From NCBI RefSeq assembly GCF_003627075.1, contig NZ_CP032630.1, positions 2,480,001 through 2,544,000 of the forward strand: a stretch of 64,000 bases of DNA. Reading direction: 5' to 3'. Under the pieces are notes generated by a model. It ran no database searches, was not told where the DNA came from, and saw only the letters and a list, made by a program, of their open reading frames with translations. Each line of letters opens with the position of its first letter. The stretch's first letter is position 1. A program made the position numbers and the translations under genes. Source of the DNA: Protaetiibacter intestinalis. Its GTDB lineage: Bacteria > Actinomycetota > Actinomycetes > Actinomycetales > Microbacteriaceae. Shown here piece after piece: positions 16,819 to 25,663 of this stretch.

Positions 16819-17754
16819 ATGGACGACGAACTGCTCGCCGTGCGCGTCGCCGAGCTCTACTACGACGAGGACAAGACGCAGGACGAGATCGGCGGCCTGC
16901 TCGGCATCTCGCGCTGGAAGGCCGGTCGCCTGCTCGCCGAGGCGCGTGAGCGCGGCATCGTGCGCATCGAGATCGTGCATCCGCGCGCACGCCGGCTCGT
17001 GAGCGAGCGGATGCTGCGCGAGCGCTTCGGTCTCGCCGACGCCGTGGTCGTCCCCACCCCCGACGACGAGGCCGGCGTCACCGGCCGGGTCGCCCAGGCC
17101 GCGGCCGACTTCCTCACGGCCTTGCGCCCCGCCCCGCGCGTGCTCGGCGTCAGCTGGGGTCGCACGCTCACCGAGGTCGCCGAGCGGATGCCGGACGGCT
17201 GGGCGCACGGCATCACGGTCGTGCAGATCAACGGCGGGGTGAGTCTCAACCGGCGTCCCGGCACGGCGGCGACCCTCGCCGCGACGATCGCCCAGCGCGG
17301 TCGGGGCGAGGCCGTGCTGCTGCCGAGCCCCGCGATCCTCGAGCGCGTCTCCACGAAGCAGGCCATCGAGGCCGACCGCACCGTCGCGGGGGTGCTGGAG
17401 CGCGCCGCCCACGCCGACGCCTACCTGTACAGCGCCGGCGTCGGCGACGAGAACTCGGCGCACGTCGAGAGCGGCTACCTGCGTGCCGACGACGTCGAGG
17501 AGCTCGCCCGGCGGGGCGCCATCGGCGACGTCGTCGGGCGCTACATCGACGCGAACGGCAACATCGTCGACCCGGCGCTCGACGAGCGCACGCTCGGCAT
17601 CTCGCTCGAGACGCTGCGTGCCGCATCGACGGGCATCTGCGTCGTCGCCGGACGCGCCAAGCACGACATCGCGCGGGCGATCGTGCTGAGCGGCCTGTGC
17701 AGCGTGCTCATCACCGACGAGGCGACCGCCCGCGCCCTTCTGGAGGACTCATGA
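16819..17754 (+). CDS. Sugar-binding transcriptional regulator, SorC/DeoR family
   Basis: A 311-residue regulator. The N-terminal helix-turn-helix (about 5-50) reads VRVAELYYDEDKTQDEIGGLLGISRWKAGRLLAEARERGIV. The C-terminal sugar-binding domain has LGVSWGRTLTEVA and QINGGVS, the phosphosugar-sensing elements of SorC proteins. It overlaps deoC by four bases (ATGA), so it is very probably the deoxyribonucleoside repressor, sensing deoxyribose-5-phosphate as the Bacillus DeoR of this family does. The start is set by GGAGGG just before the ATG. Confidence 0.9.
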   Translation: MDDELLAVRVAELYYDEDKTQDEIGGLLGISRWKAGRLLAEARERGIVRIEIVHPRARRLVSERMLRERFGLADAVVVPTPDDEAGVTGRVAQAAADFLTALRPAPRVLGVSWGRTLTEVAERMPDGWAHGITVVQINGGVSLNRRPGTAATLAATIAQRGRGEAVLLPSPAILERVSTKQAIEADRTVAGVLERAAHADAYLYSAGVGDENSAHVESGYLRADDVEELARRGAIGDVVGRYIDANGNIVDPALDERTLGISLETLRAASTGICVVAGRAKHDIARAIVLSGLCSVLITDEATARALLEDS

Positions 17755-18761
17755 CCATCGAGACGACCGTGCTCGCCCCCGCCGACCGCGCCGTGCGCCT
17801 GCTCGGAGGCGACCTCACCGAACGCAGCCTCCGGCAGCACCTCGAGGGGCTCTCCGGGGTCGACGCGGTCGGGCTCGAGCAGCGCGCCGCATCCCTCGGT
17901 ACCCGCTCCATCAAGACGAGCTCGAAGGCGTGGGCGCTCGACCGCATCATCGAGCTCATCGACCTGACGACCCTCGAGGGCGCCGACACCCCCGGCAAGG
18001 TGCGCTCGCTCGTGGCGAAGGCGCTGCAGCCGGACGCCTCCGATCCGACGACACCGCGCGTCGCCGCGGTGTGCGTCTACGGCGACATGGTGCCGGCCGC
18101 GGTGGAGGCGTTGGGTGCCGCCCACGGCGACCCGGACGACGGTCTCGTCTCGGTCGCCGCGGTCGCCACGGCGTTCCCCTCCGGTCGCGCCTCGCTCGCC
18201 GTCAAACTCGCCGACACGCGCGACGCGGTCGCGGCGGGGGCCGACGAGATCGACATGGTCATCGACCGCGGCGCCTTCCTCGCGGGCCGCTACGGCACGG
18301 TGTTCGAGCAGATCGTGGCCGTCAAGGAGGCCTGCCGCCGCGCCGACGGCAGCTACGCGAGCCTCAAGGTGATCCTCGAGACCGGCGAGCTGAACAGCTA
18401 CGACAACGTGCGCCGCGCCTCCTGGCTCGCGATCCTCGCGGGCGGCGACTTCATCAAGACCTCCACCGGCAAGGTGAGCCCGGCCGCGACCCTGCCCGTG
18501 ACGCTCCTCATGCTCGAGGCCGTGCGCGACTGGCATCGGCTCACGGGCGAGTACGTCGGCGTGAAGCCGGCGGGCGGCATCCGCAGCTCGAAGGACGCCG
18601 TCAAGTACCTCGTGACGGTGGCCGAGACGGTCGGCGAGCAGTGGCTGCAGCCGCACCTGTTCCGCTTCGGCGCCTCGAGCCTGCTCAACGACGTGCTCCT
18701 GCAGCGCCAGAAGCTCCGCACCGGCCACTACTCCGGCCCCGACTACGTGACGATCGACTAG
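17751..18761 (+). CDS. deoC: Deoxyribose-phosphate aldolase
   Basis: DeoC splits 2-deoxyribose-5-phosphate into glyceraldehyde-3-phosphate and acetaldehyde in deoxynucleoside use. The 336-residue protein is longer than E. coli DeoC (259) because of an N-terminal extension, as seen in actinobacterial versions. Catalytic features are visible: AVCVYGDMVPAA, ADEIDMVIDRGAF, LKVILETGEL, the Schiff-base Lys in DFIKTSTGK, and VGVKPAGGIRSSKDAVKYL. Two aldehyde dehydrogenase genes follow, a plausible route for acetaldehyde. Confidence 0.96.
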   Translation: MTIETTVLAPADRAVRLLGGDLTERSLRQHLEGLSGVDAVGLEQRAASLGTRSIKTSSKAWALDRIIELIDLTTLEGADTPGKVRSLVAKALQPDASDPTTPRVAAVCVYGDMVPAAVEALGAAHGDPDDGLVSVAAVATAFPSGRASLAVKLADTRDAVAAGADEIDMVIDRGAFLAGRYGTVFEQIVAVKEACRRADGSYASLKVILETGELNSYDNVRRASWLAILAGGDFIKTSTGKVSPAATLPVTLLMLEAVRDWHRLTGEYVGVKPAGGIRSSKDAVKYLVTVAETVGEQWLQPHLFRFGASSLLNDVLLQRQKLRTGHYSGPDYVTID

Positions 18762-18772
18762 GAAGCCCTCCC

Positions 18773-20239
18773 ATGAAAGACCTCGACATCTCCGGCCGCG
18801 GCTTCCTCGACTACGCCCCGGCACCCGAGTCGACCTCGGTGCTGCACCTGAGGGAGAGCTACGGGCTCTTCATCGACGGCGAGTTCCGCGACGGCACGGG
18901 CGGTTCGTTCACGACCATCTCGCCCGCCACCGAGAAGCGGATCGCCGAGATCGCGACCGCCTCCGAGGTCGACGTCGACGCGGCCGTCGCCGCCGCGCGC
19001 CGCGCGTACACGAAGACGTGGTCGCGGATGTCGGGCTCCGATCGCGGCAAGTACCTGTTCCGCATCGCCCGACTCGTGCAGGAGCGCGCCCGCGAGCTCG
19101 CGGTCGCCGAGTCGCTCGACAACGGCAAGCCCATCAAGGAGAGCCGCGACGTCGACGTGCCGCTCGTCGCGGCCTGGTTCTTCTACTACGCGGGCTGGGC
19201 CGACAAGCTCGACTACGCGGGCCTCGGGGCGGACCCGCGCGCGCTCGGGGTCGCCGCGCAGGTCATCCCGTGGAACTTCCCGCTGCTCATGCTCGCCTGG
19301 AAGATCGCGCCGGCCCTCGCGGCGGGCAACACGGTCGTGCTGAAGCCCGCCGAGACCACGCCGCTCACGGCGCTGCTGTTCGCCGAGATCCTGCAGCAGG
19401 CCGACCTCCCCGCGGGCGTCGTCAACATCGTGACGGGGGCGGGCGAGACCGGCGCGGCGCTCGTTCGGCATCCGGATGTCGACAAGGTCGCCTTCACGGG
19501 CTCGACCGCCGTCGGCCGCGAGATCGCGCGCACGGTCGCCGGTACGCACAAGAAGGTGACGCTCGAACTCGGCGGCAAGGCCGCCAACATCGTCTTCGAC
19601 GACGCCCCCCTCGATCAGGCGGTCGAGGGCATCGTGAACGGCATCTTCTTCAACCAGGGGCACGTGTGCTGTGCGGGCAGCCGGCTGCTCGTGCAGGAGA
19701 ACATCCACGACGAGGTCGTCGAGCGGCTCAAGCGGCGACTCGCGACGCTGCGCCTCGGCGACCCGCTCGACAAGAACACCGACATCGGGGCGATCAACTC
19801 CCGCGAGCAGCTCGACCGCATCCGCGCGCTGAGCGAGCTCGGCGAGCAGGAGGGCGGCGAGCGCTGGAGCGCGCCGTGCGAGCTCCCGGAGAACGGCTTC
19901 TGGTTCGCCCCGACGATCTTCACGGGGGTGTCGACGTCGTCGACGATCGCGCGCGAGGAGATCTTCGGACCGGTGCTCTCGGTGCTCACCTTCCGCACGC
20001 CCGCCGAGGCGATCGCGAAGGCCAACAACACCCCCTACGGGCTCTCGGCCGGCATCTGGTCGGACAAGGGCTCGAAGATCCTCGCCGTCGCCGACAGGCT
20101 GCGCGCGGGCGTCATCTGGGCCAACACCTTCAACCGCTTCGACCCCGCGAGCCCCTTCGGCGGATTCAAGGAGTCGGGCTACGGCCGCGAGGGCGGCCGC
20201 CACGGTCTCGCCGCGTACCTCAAGGGAGCATCCGCATGA
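18773..20239 (+). CDS. Aldehyde dehydrogenase (NAD-dependent), full length
   Basis: A 488-residue member of the aldehyde dehydrogenase superfamily. Features in order: PWNFPLLMLAWKIAPALAAGN (cofactor-domain motif), KPAETTPLTA, FTGSTAVGREIA, the general-base Glu in LELGGKAANIVFDDA, the catalytic Cys in FFNQGHVCCAGSRL, EEIFGPVLSV, and the C-terminal PFGGFKESGYGREGG. Its place behind deoC suggests it oxidises the acetaldehyde released there. Together with the next, half-length gene it resembles the two halves of ALDH16. Confidence 0.93.
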   Translation: MKDLDISGRGFLDYAPAPESTSVLHLRESYGLFIDGEFRDGTGGSFTTISPATEKRIAEIATASEVDVDAAVAAARRAYTKTWSRMSGSDRGKYLFRIARLVQERARELAVAESLDNGKPIKESRDVDVPLVAAWFFYYAGWADKLDYAGLGADPRALGVAAQVIPWNFPLLMLAWKIAPALAAGNTVVLKPAETTPLTALLFAEILQQADLPAGVVNIVTGAGETGAALVRHPDVDKVAFTGSTAVGREIARTVAGTHKKVTLELGGKAANIVFDDAPLDQAVEGIVNGIFFNQGHVCCAGSRLLVQENIHDEVVERLKRRLATLRLGDPLDKNTDIGAINSREQLDRIRALSELGEQEGGERWSAPCELPENGFWFAPTIFTGVSTSSTIAREEIFGPVLSVLTFRTPAEAIAKANNTPYGLSAGIWSDKGSKILAVADRLRAGVIWANTFNRFDPASPFGGFKESGYGREGGRHGLAAYLKGASA

Positions 20240-21090
20240 CCCGCCTCACGATCCCCAAGACCTACAAGCTCTACATCGGCGGCAAGTTCCCGCGCAGCGA
20301 GTCGGGGCGCAGCTACGAGGTGCGCACCGCCGACGGCGCCTTCCTCGCGAACGCCTCGCTCGCCTCCCGCAAGGATGCCCGGGATGCCGTGGTCGCGGCA
20401 CGCGCGGCCGTCTCCGGATGGTCGGGGGCGACCGCGTACAACCGCGGGCAGGTGCTCTACCGCGTCGCCGAGGTGCTCGAGGGGCGTCGGGCCCAGTTCG
20501 TGGCCGAGCTCGTGGCCGCGCAGGGGCTCACGACCGCCGCCGCGGGGCGCGAGGTCGACGAGGCGATCGACACCTGGGTCTGGTACGCGGGCTGGGCCGA
20601 CAAGTTCGTGCAGGTCGCGGGTTCGGGCAACCCGGTCGCGGGGCCCTACTTCAACCTCTCGGTGCCGGAGCCGACCGGGGTCGTCGCGATCGTCGCCCCG
20701 CAGGCGGATGGTCTGCTCGGCCTCGTGCGCACCGTCGCGCCCGCGCTCGTCGCGGGCAACACGGTCGTGGTGGTCGCGAGCGAGCGCTTCCCGCTCCCGG
20801 CGGTCAGTCTCGCCGAGGTGCTCGCCACGAGCGACGTGCCGGGCGGCGTCGTCAACGTGCTCACGGGTTCGCCGGCCGAGATCGCCCCGTGGCTCGCCTC
20901 GCACGCCGACGTCGACGCGCTCGACCTCACGGGCGCGGGGGAGCTCGACTGGGTCGACCTCGAGATCGCGGCCGCCGAGACGCTCACGCGCGTGCTGCGT
21001 CCGGAGCCGGGGGTGCCCGGCCTCGCGCTCGACCGGGTGACGGCGTTCACGGAGACGAAGACGGTCTGGCACACGAAGTCGCTCATCTGA
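20236..21090 (+). CDS. Half-length aldehyde dehydrogenase-like protein without catalytic Cys
   Basis: Only 284 residues, against about 480 for a normal aldehyde dehydrogenase. It has the N-terminal part (TYKLYIGGKFPRSESGRSYEV, TWVWYAGWADKF, PTGVVAIVAPQADGLLGLVRTVAPALVAGN), but the Asn of the usual PWNFP motif is missing. It ends before the catalytic-cysteine domain with VTAFTETKTVWHTK, a tail like the oligomerisation strand. It is therefore probably not an active enzyme. It overlaps the full-length gene by four bases (ATGA). The second domain of ALDH16 proteins is a similar inactive truncated copy, so it may form a complex with its neighbour. Confidence 0.88.
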   Translation: MTRLTIPKTYKLYIGGKFPRSESGRSYEVRTADGAFLANASLASRKDARDAVVAARAAVSGWSGATAYNRGQVLYRVAEVLEGRRAQFVAELVAAQGLTTAAAGREVDEAIDTWVWYAGWADKFVQVAGSGNPVAGPYFNLSVPEPTGVVAIVAPQADGLLGLVRTVAPALVAGNTVVVVASERFPLPAVSLAEVLATSDVPGGVVNVLTGSPAEIAPWLASHADVDALDLTGAGELDWVDLEIAAAETLTRVLRPEPGVPGLALDRVTAFTETKTVWHTKSLI

Positions 21091-21101
21091 CCCCGAACGC
21101 G

Positions 21102-21143
21102 GGTCACGAAGAGGTCACGAAACGATAACGGACGTGTTACAGT
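21102..21143 (+). promoter_or_regulatory. Direct repeats and -10 box before the phosphodiesterase gene
   Basis: GGTCACGAA occurs at 21102-21110 and again at 21113-21121, an 11-bp period (one helical turn), followed by CGATAACG. TACAGT at 21138-21143 is a plausible -10 box, about 40 bases before the first start codon. The tandem repeat could be an activator or response-regulator site. No regulator can be named. Confidence 0.45.
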
Positions 21144-21182
21144 CGGCTCACCCCGCGATCGGGCGGGGAACCCGAGTCGGAA

Positions 21183-22070
21183 GTGGACGTGTCGATGGTG
21201 ACGCATCCGGTGAGACGGGCGCTCGCGTCCGCGGTGGTGACACTCGCCCTGGTGGCGGTGCTGCTGCTCGTGCCGGATGCCGTGCGCGTCTACGCGACGA
21301 ACCTCATGGGGCCGTTGCGGGCGCCCGGCGAGCCCGCCTTCGTCGCCGGCCACCGCGGTGACCGGGCATCCGCCCCCGAGAACACGATGCCGGCGTTCGC
21401 CTCGGCGTTCGCCTCCGGCCTCGAGTTCGTCGAGACGGATGTGCAGCTGACGGCCGACGGGCATCCGGTGCTCATTCACGACGAGACCGTCGACCGCACG
21501 ACCGACGGCACGGGCGCGGTCGCCGACCTCACGCTCGAGCAGATCCGGGCGCTCGACGCCGGCTCCTGGTACGCACCCGAGTTCGCCGGAACACAGGTGC
21601 CCGTGCTCGACGAGTTCCTCGACGCGCTCGCCGGCTCGAAGAAGAAGGCGCTCGTCGAGCTGAAGGGGTTCTGGACCGCGGACGAGATCCGCGGCATCCT
21701 CGGCGACATCTACGCGCGTGGGGTGCAGAACCGCGTCGTCTTCGCGAGCTTCGACCTCTCGACCGTCGCGAACGCGGTCGACGCGGCGCCCGCCATCCCG
21801 CGCGTCATCATCAAGCGCGACCTGCCGAGCGACCCCGTGGGGCTCGCGCAGTACTACGACGCGATCGCGATCCTCACGACCCCGAACTCCCTCGAGAGCG
21901 ACCCGGAGGCCGTGACCCGCATGCACGAGGCGGGCCTCGGCGTGCTCGTCTACACGCTCAACTCGGCGAAGCGCTGGAGCGAGGCGCTCGAGTACGGCGT
22001 CGACGGCATCATCACCGACAAGCCGTCGAAGCTCGACGGCTGGATCGCCGAGACCGCCCCCGGCACCTGA
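21183..22070 (+). CDS. Glycerophosphodiester phosphodiesterase, membrane-anchored
   Basis: Hydrolyses glycerophosphodiesters to glycerol-3-phosphate and an alcohol, probably outside the membrane. Of 295 residues, about 12-40 is a signal or anchor (VRRALASAVVTLALVAVLLLVP). The TIM-barrel domain starts AGHRGDRASAPENT with the catalytic His and Arg, followed by FVETDVQLTADGHPVLIHDETVDRTT (metal-binding Glu/Asp and second His) and VDGIITDKPSKL. GTG 21183, GTG 21189 and ATG 21195 are all possible starts; the longest is given. Confidence 0.9.
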   Translation: MDVSMVTHPVRRALASAVVTLALVAVLLLVPDAVRVYATNLMGPLRAPGEPAFVAGHRGDRASAPENTMPAFASAFASGLEFVETDVQLTADGHPVLIHDETVDRTTDGTGAVADLTLEQIRALDAGSWYAPEFAGTQVPVLDEFLDALAGSKKKALVELKGFWTADEIRGILGDIYARGVQNRVVFASFDLSTVANAVDAAPAIPRVIIKRDLPSDPVGLAQYYDAIAILTTPNSLESDPEAVTRMHEAGLGVLVYTLNSAKRWSEALEYGVDGIITDKPSKLDGWIAETAPGT

Positions 22071-22082
22071 GCCCGTCGGCTG

Positions 22083-22155
22083 TTTCGCAACTCAGGAGGG
22101 GCGGCGGATACGGGTGGTCGCGGGGCGGATGTCGCGGAATCTCCTGAGTTGCGGA
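22083..22155. repeat. Long inverted repeat, family 1 copy 3
   Basis: TTCGCAACTCAGGAG (22084-22098) pairs with CTCCTGAGTTGCGGA (22141-22155) over 15 bases with one wobble; the loop is 42 bases and unlike those of the other copies. It lies between two convergent genes, where a bidirectional terminator would be useful. The arms are almost identical to those near 5.2 kb. Confidence 0.82.
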
Positions 22156-22165
22156 GAACAGCGCG

Positions 22166-23491
22166 TCAGAGGCGGCCGACGAGGGCGTCGAAGAACGCGA
22201 TCGCGCGCAGGTACGTGGAGACGCGGATGCGTTCGTCGACGCCGTGGATGGACTGCAGCTCCTCCTGGCGCAGGTCGAACGGCAGGAAGCGGTACACGGC
22301 GCGCGAGATGCGCGAGAAGTGCCGCGCGTCGCTCGCCTGCAGCATGACGTAGGGCGCGACGGCGGCCTCCGGGAACACCTCGCGGATGCTCGCCGAGATC
22401 GCCTCCCAGGCGGGCCCCTCGGCGGGCGACACGGGCGCCGGGTCCGCGCCGTCGAGCACGCGCAACTGCACGGCCGGGTCGTCGATCGTGCGCGCGATGT
22501 CGGCGAGGGCGGTCTCGACGGTCGCGCCCGGCAGGATGCGCACGTTGAGGGTCGCGCTCGCGCGCTCGGGGACGACGTTCTTGCTGGAGGAGCCGCGCAG
22601 CTGCGTCACGGCGCGCGTCGTGCGCGTCATGGCGGCGAGCTGCGGGCTCGAGGAGGCGAGCGTCTTCGCGAGCGGGCCGCGCAGCATCCGGGCGTGCCGC
22701 AGCGCCCACCCGCGGATGCCTCCCATCCGCGCCCCGAGGGCCTCCAGGAGCCCGATCGTGGGCTCGATGAGGTGCGGGGGCTCCGGCTGGTTCTCGAGCC
22801 GCAGGATGGCGCGGGCGAGCACCGCGGTCGATCCGCCGGAGAGCGGGATGGCCGCGTGACCGCCGGCCTGCTCGACGACGAGCTCGACGTTCATGATGCC
22901 CTTCTCGGTGAGCCCCACGACGGCGGTCGGCCCGAGACCCGGCAGCAGGCCGTCCATGACGGCGCCGCCCTCGTCGATCACGAGCCACGGCTCGACGCCG
23001 CGCGCGGCCAGCTGCTCGACGATCGCCTCCGCGCCGGTGCCGCCCGCCTCCTCGTCGTGGCCGAAGGCGAGGTACACGTCGCCGCGCGGGGTGAAGCCCG
23101 CGGCGAGCCGCGCCTCGACGGCCTCGAGGGTCGACACGAGGGCCGCCTTGTCGTCGAGGGCGCCGCGGCCCCAGATCGTGCGCTCCTCGCCGTCGCCGTC
23201 GAGCTCGGCGGCGAACGGCGGATGCGTCCAGCGGCTGTCGTCGTCGACGGCCACGACGTCCTGGTGGGCGAGCAGCACGGCCGCGCGTGTCGGGTCGTCG
23301 CCCGCCCAGCGGTACAGCAGGCTGCGGCCGGCCACCAGCTCGCGCTCGAGCCGCTCGTGGACGAGCGGGAACAGCCGCGCGAGGTCGGCGTGGAATCCGT
23401 CGAAGGCCTCGTCGACGCCCTCCGCCCCGTCGTGCGAGAAGGTCGCGTGGCGCAGCAGGGTGCGGAAGCGCTCGAGGGCGGCGTCGCTCAT
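22166..23491 (-). CDS. M20 family metallopeptidase
   Basis: A 441-residue dinuclear-zinc hydrolase of the M20 (carboxypeptidase/aminoacylase) family. Metal-site motifs are visible: VLLAHQDVVAVD (first ligand region), IWGRGALDDKAALVSTLEAVE, and GHDEEAGGTGAEAI with the catalytic Glu pair. The dimerisation lid carries GHAAIPLSGGSTAVLARAI. The long form with a charged N terminus matches carboxypeptidase-S-type members. The substrate is unknown. TAGGAT lies six bases before the ATG on this strand, so it is probably leaderless. Confidence 0.92.
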   Translation of the reverse strand: MSDAALERFRTLLRHATFSHDGAEGVDEAFDGFHADLARLFPLVHERLERELVAGRSLLYRWAGDDPTRAAVLLAHQDVVAVDDDSRWTHPPFAAELDGDGEERTIWGRGALDDKAALVSTLEAVEARLAAGFTPRGDVYLAFGHDEEAGGTGAEAIVEQLAARGVEPWLVIDEGGAVMDGLLPGLGPTAVVGLTEKGIMNVELVVEQAGGHAAIPLSGGSTAVLARAILRLENQPEPPHLIEPTIGLLEALGARMGGIRGWALRHARMLRGPLAKTLASSSPQLAAMTRTTRAVTQLRGSSSKNVVPERASATLNVRILPGATVETALADIARTIDDPAVQLRVLDGADPAPVSPAEGPAWEAISASIREVFPEAAVAPYVMLQASDARHFSRISRAVYRFLPFDLRQEELQSIHGVDERIRVSTYLRAIAFFDALVGRL

Positions 23492-23548
23492 GCTCCGATC
23501 CTAGGAGCGGCGGACGGCGTCACCGGCCGGGCTCGATACGCTGGGGGC

Positions 23549-23914
23549 GTGAGCAGCCCGCGTCCCGCCTCCCGCTACGGCGACCCCGGCTTCCGGCGCC
23601 TCGCGCTCGCGCCCGGCCTCATCGCGGCGGTGGTGCTGTTCGTCGGGATCGCGCTCATCGGCGACGACGCCTTCGTCTACATCAGCTGGGGCGTCGCGGT
23701 GCTCGCGCTCATCGTCATGGTGTTCGCCGTGCAGGCCCGCCACTGGTGGTGGCTCCCGGTGTTCGCCGCGGTCGCGGTGCTGTGGAACCCCGTCGTGCCG
23801 TTCGGCTTCGGTGGACCGCTCTGGCTCGGCGCCCAGTACGTGGCGATCATCGCGTTCCTCGCGGCGGGCGTGCTCATCAAGGTGCCGCTGCCGCCGGGGG
23901 AGAGCCGCCGGTGA
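23549..23914 (+). CDS. DUF6804-like small membrane protein
   Basis: A protein of 121 residues with four hydrophobic segments and the stretch RHWWWLPVFAAVAVLWNPVVPFGFGGPLW, the WNPxxP pattern I associate with DUF6804. No function is known. TACGCT (23537-23542) lies six bases before the GTG: probably leaderless and the first gene of a four-gene cassette joined by GTGA, ATGA and longer overlaps. Confidence 0.75.
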   Translation: MSSPRPASRYGDPGFRRLALAPGLIAAVVLFVGIALIGDDAFVYISWGVAVLALIVMVFAVQARHWWWLPVFAAVAVLWNPVVPFGFGGPLWLGAQYVAIIAFLAAGVLIKVPLPPGESRR

Positions 23915-24552
23915 GCGCGGGGACGGAGACCGCCGTCCGTCGTCGTCGCCCGGGCCGCAGTGCGACGGTCGCGATCGCGGTGCTCGTGTTGCTCGGCGTC
24001 GCGGCGCTCGTGGCGATCCCGCTCGGCGGTTGGAGCACGGCGACGCTCCGCACGGCCGAGATCCCGGAGCTGGCGGTCGGCGAGACCTACGCTGGTCGGC
24101 ACTTCTCGGTGTCGATCGAGGAGGCCTGGGTCGGTGAGACCATGCCCGACGACTACGACGTGCCCGAGGAGGGGATGACGTTCGTCGTCGTCCGCGCCGT
24201 GCTGCGCAACGAGTGGGTCGAGACCGACTCGGGCGCCGCCGGACTTCTCCTCTTCGACGCGCTCGACGCGCTGAAGCCGATCGACCGCGACGCCCTGGTG
24301 CGGGTGGTCGCCGACGGAACCTGGACCTCGGCGCTGCCGCCGGGCGTCGAGACGGAGGTGCTGCTGCGCTGGGAGGTGCCGCTCGGCTCGGTCACGGCGG
24401 GTGAGCCGCTCGAGCTGCACATCGTCGACGGACGCCCCGATCGCGCGGTGCTGTACAGCGGCACGATCTGGCGCGACGAGCACGCCGCGGTTCGCGTGAC
24501 GCTCGTGCCGCATCCGAGCGATGAGCTCGTCTACCCGTGGAGCCATGGATGA
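23911..24552 (+). CDS. Membrane-anchored protein with DUF4352-like extracellular domain
   Basis: A 213-residue protein: basic N terminus, one membrane helix (about 18-40), then a beta-rich extracellular part. The pattern AVGETYAGRHFSVSIEEAWVGE...MTFVVVRAVLRNEWVE resembles DUF4352-type immunoglobulin-like domains, in which a conserved strand is followed by a 'becomes N-terminal' clause. I do not recognise a specific family. The GTG overlaps the upstream stop (GTGA). The next two genes look like diverged copies, so this is probably a tandem-duplicated surface protein. Confidence 0.7.
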   Translation: MSAGTETAVRRRRPGRSATVAIAVLVLLGVAALVAIPLGGWSTATLRTAEIPELAVGETYAGRHFSVSIEEAWVGETMPDDYDVPEEGMTFVVVRAVLRNEWVETDSGAAGLLLFDALDALKPIDRDALVRVVADGTWTSALPPGVETEVLLRWEVPLGSVTAGEPLELHIVDGRPDRAVLYSGTIWRDEHAAVRVTLVPHPSDELVYPWSHG

Positions 24553-25112
24553 GGACGAGGCTCGCATCCGTGACCGCGGCGCTCGTGCTGCTCGCGCTCG
24601 CGTTCGTGGTCGCCCGGACCGAACCCGAGTCGGAGGTCAGGTTCGCACCGTTCGTGCAGACGGTGGCGATCGGAGAGCGTGCGACGGGGCGCAACATCGC
24701 GGCGCAGGTGGATGGCGCGGAGTTCGCCGACACCGTCTCGATGGGCTCGTGGACGGGCGAGACGCGCGGGGTGTGGCTCGTCGTCGAGGCGCAGACGGCG
24801 GCGATGCTCACGAGTTCACTCCCGGGCGCGGAACTGCACGTCGGGGAGCGCACCTGGATCCCGAGCCAGCGCGCCGACTACTCGAGCCTGCAGAAGACGA
24901 CGCTCGCGCCGGGTCTGCCGATGGCGGGCGTCTTCGTCTTCGAACTCCCCTCCGACATCGCGTCGGTGCCGGGGGCGGATCGCGCGGTGTTGTGGATCAT
25001 GTCGGGTTCCGACGCGCGGCTCGACAGCGTGGTCCAGGCGACGATCGACCTGGGGACCCTCGGGCGGTCCGATCGGCTCGACCTCGCGCCTGCGGAGCGT
25101 GCGACATGGTGA
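24549..25112 (+). CDS. Membrane-anchored protein, diverged paralogue 2
   Basis: A 187-residue protein with an N-terminal membrane helix (about 5-22) and an extracellular domain beginning TVAIGERATGRNIAAQVDGAEFADTVS and TRGVWLVVEAQTA, parallel to the gene before it. No catalytic residues can be recognised. The ATG overlaps the upstream stop (ATGA), which decides the start over an in-frame GTG twelve bases earlier. Confidence 0.68.
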   Translation: MRTRLASVTAALVLLALAFVVARTEPESEVRFAPFVQTVAIGERATGRNIAAQVDGAEFADTVSMGSWTGETRGVWLVVEAQTAAMLTSSLPGAELHVGERTWIPSQRADYSSLQKTTLAPGLPMAGVFVFELPSDIASVPGADRAVLWIMSGSDARLDSVVQATIDLGTLGRSDRLDLAPAERATW

Positions 25113-25663
25113 CCTCGCACGGCGGATGGTGGCGCTCGGCGCGTGCCGGATTGCTGGCCCTCGTGCTGCTGCTGCCCGCGGCCGCGGTCGCCGCGCTGTC
25201 CGTCGACTTCGCCGACTACTGGAACGGGCGGCCCCGTGAGATCACGACGGTGGCCGCGGGGGAGACGGGAGAGCTCGGCGGCGTTCGGCTCCGGGTGATC
25301 GACACCTGGACCGCGACCGCAGACTCACCCGACGGGGAGCTCTACGGGGTTCCGGAGGGGGCCGCACTCGTCTCGGTCACCTACGAGGTCGACCCGACGG
25401 GGGCCGGCGAGGAGTTCATCGGGTGCACGGTCAAGCTCCTGCAACCGGATTCCGACCGCCGCTGGAGCGACTCGGCGATGGGCACCGACTACTGGCCGGG
25501 ACGCGGGCTTCCGGACGGCGTGCCCGTCTCGTGTGGACCGTTCGAGGAGCCCTTCCCGGTCGAGTCGGCCTTCCTGATCCCCGAGGACGCCGTGGGCGAC
25601 GTCGTCGCCGAGGTCGTCATCGGTTCGGAACTGCCTCGGGCTCTGCAGCTGCGACTGGACTGA
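25106..25663 (+). CDS. Membrane-anchored protein, diverged paralogue 3
   Basis: A 185-residue protein with one membrane helix (about 10-32), then TVAAGETGELGGVRLRVIDTWTA and EGAALVSVTYEVD, the same layout as the two upstream proteins. Two cysteines (IGCTVKL and VSCGPFE) could form a disulfide outside the cell. ATG 25106 or GTG 25109 may be the start. The 3' end overlaps the convergent membrane gene by 47 bases. Confidence 0.68.
   Translation: MVTSHGGWWRSARAGLLALVLLLPAAAVAALSVDFADYWNGRPREITTVAAGETGELGGVRLRVIDTWTATADSPDGELYGVPEGAALVSVTYEVDPTGAGEEFIGCTVKLLQPDSDRRWSDSAMGTDYWPGRGLPDGVPVSCGPFEEPFPVESAFLIPEDAVGDVVAEVVIGSELPRALQLRLD

Noticed and set aside
20236..21090. Frameshifted remnant of the upstream aldehyde dehydrogenase
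   Set aside because: The protein starts again with an N-terminal domain, has a clean ATGA-coupled start and a proper tail, so it is a separate gene and not a broken end.
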